This document shows, in pieces, positions 6,369 through 6,956 of a stretch of 6,956 nt of DNA (the stretch's first letter is position 1; each line of letters starts with the position of its first letter). The notes below the pieces were generated by a model. The model saw only the letters and a program-made list of their open reading frames with translations, was not told the origin of the DNA and ran no database searches. The position numbers and the translations under genes were made by a program. The stretch comes from an uncultured Eubacterium sp. (GTDB taxonomy: Bacteria; Bacillota; Clostridia; Oscillospirales; Acutalibacteraceae), in assembly GCA_945980015.1 (NCBI GenBank), contig CAMFQI010000063.1, forward strand, positions 1 to 6,956. The letters run 5' to 3'.

Positions 6369-6911
6369 ATTTTTCCTTCTATTGCGCTTATTACGTCGCT
6401 GTAGTCAACGCCTGATTTTTGCTTATTCTTCAAATAAACGAGCAGATGCTCAAAATATTCCCTGTCGGAAAAGTCGGATATTTCGCCGAGAAAGTAATCA
6501 ACCTCGCTTTTTTCCTGTGCCTTTCCTGTATAATGAGCCGAAAGCACGCTGTAATGATGCTTCAAATCGGCGACAACAATATCGTTTTCTATGCAAAAGC
6601 CGTTATCATAAAGCCATTTTCTTGCAAGCTCAGTATGTGTCATAGGATTAATTATCAAGCGGCAATGCCTGATATTATCGGCGTTTTCAAGTATTTGAGC
6701 AATTAGCTCACCGCCCATACCGGCAACAATCACGGTATCGTAATCACCGTCAATGCTTTGTAGTCCGTCGGACAAAACGCATTTAACCTTATCGTCAAGT
6801 CCGAGAGAGGATATATAGCGTTTACACGAAGCAAGCGGCTTTTCGTTTATATCGCAGGCAATTACGCTTTTTGCAATATTATTTTTGATGAGGTAGGCGG
6901 GAATATAGCCA
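6365..6911 (-). CDS. trmK: tRNA (adenine(22)-N1)-methyltransferase, 5' end missing
   Basis: TrmK uses S-adenosylmethionine to methylate N1 of adenine 22 in bacterial tRNAs. About 181 genuine residues remain. They begin in the middle of SAM motif I (the GYIPAYL that normally follows DIG-[ST]-D) and continue with motif II (ACDINEKPLASC), SDGL, the family hallmark VAGMGGELI (6710..6730), and LIINPMTHTELARKWLYDNGF-type sequence ahead of the C-terminal helices. Roughly 25-30 N-terminal residues, including the acidic start of motif I, are lost beyond the right end. The ten residues MGSEMCIRDS that an automatic caller would place at the front are read from Nextera adapter, and their ATG is not a real start. 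The Asn-Pro in LIINPM stands where B. subtilis TrmK has Gln-Pro. The gene overlaps the Nif3-like gene by 4 nt; in Firmicutes rpoD often lies just upstream, which is inference here. Confidence 0.92.
6374..6380 (-). promoter_or_regulatory. Ribosome binding site of the Nif3-like gene
   Basis: AGAAGGA on the minus strand lies 5 nt before the ATG at 6368, inside the last codons of trmK (Ile-Glu-Gly-Lys-Ile-stop). It supports the chosen start and coupling to trmK. Confidence 0.65.
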
Positions 6912-6956
6912 CTGTCTCTTATACACATCTCCGAGCCCACGAGACGTAGAGGAATC
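6912..6956. other. Nextera i7-side sequencing adapter (artefact)
   Basis: Synthetic library sequence. Positions 6912-6930 are the Tn5 mosaic end CTGTCTCTTATACACATCT, the exact reverse complement of 26-44. Positions 6931-6945 are the Read-2 overhang CCGAGCCCACGAGAC. Positions 6946-6953 (GTAGAGGA) match a standard i7 index (N712), and 6954-6956 (ATC) match the beginning of P7. On the minus strand it encodes the spurious N-terminus MGSEMCIRDS. Genomic sequence ends at about 6911. Confidence 0.98.

Larger units (their letters stand above)
45..6911 (-). other. Single leftward gene cluster, probably one transcript
   Basis: All eight genes point left. The junctions, from upstream to downstream, are: trmK/nif3 overlap 4 nt, nif3/rqcH gap 16, rqcH/ispD overlap 8, ispD/ispF overlap 4, ispF/S26 gap 9, S26/ABC overlap 4, ABC/GH2 overlap 4. 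No intergenic space is long enough for a promoter or a hairpin terminator, and none was seen. Operon membership is inferred from spacing; internal promoters within coding sequence cannot be excluded, especially ahead of the accessory S26-ABC-GH2 part. Confidence 0.75.

Noticed and set aside
26..6930. Perfect 19-base inverted repeats near both ends, resembling a composite transposon with Tn5 ends
   Set aside because: The repeats are the engineered Tn5 mosaic ends of Nextera adapters, flanked by Illumina overhangs and index barcodes. There is no transposase gene between them.

Overview
The window is a 6,867-base piece of genomic DNA (45..6911) with Illumina Nextera (engineered Tn5) library adapter at both ends. 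The left end holds the end of the P5 primer, an i5 index and the Read-1 transposase adapter (1..44). The right end holds the Read-2 transposase adapter, an i7 index and the first bases of P7 (6912..6956). The two outermost genes are therefore cut by the library process, not by biology, and their predicted proteins carry adapter-encoded residues.

The organism is most likely a Clostridia-type Firmicute, plausibly a Ruminococcaceae/Oscillospirales gut bacterium from a metagenome. The reasons are the moderately low G+C (judged by eye), strong GGAGG-type ribosome binding sites, the trmK-Nif3 pair typical of Firmicutes, an RqcH-type NFACT protein, the non-mevalonate IspD/IspF pathway, and a GH2 glycosidase. 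No species can be named from the sequence alone.

All eight genes lie on the minus strand and are packed end to end with no promoter-sized gap. In transcription order (right to left) they are: trmK (5' end missing), a short Nif3-like metal protein, NFACT/RqcH, ispD, ispF, a small S24/S26 signal-peptidase-like protein, an ABC half-transporter with fused ATPase, and the N-terminal third of a GH2 glycosidase. Five junctions overlap (4 or 8 nt) and the other two are 9 and 16 nt apart. The whole window thus looks like the interior of one transcript with much translational coupling. No terminator, tRNA, rRNA, riboswitch, CRISPR array or natural mobile element was seen.

Functionally, the upstream half is housekeeping: tRNA A22 methylation, a conserved metal protein, ribosome quality control, and two steps of isoprenoid precursor synthesis. 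The downstream half is accessory: a Ser/His-type S26 peptidase with no N-terminal membrane anchor, translationally coupled to an ABC exporter with a variant LSEGQ signature, then coupled to a cytoplasmic GH2 enzyme. This peptidase-exporter pair is the best candidate for an under-described system, perhaps peptide maturation and export. No precursor peptide is visible, and the cassette runs off the cut left end.
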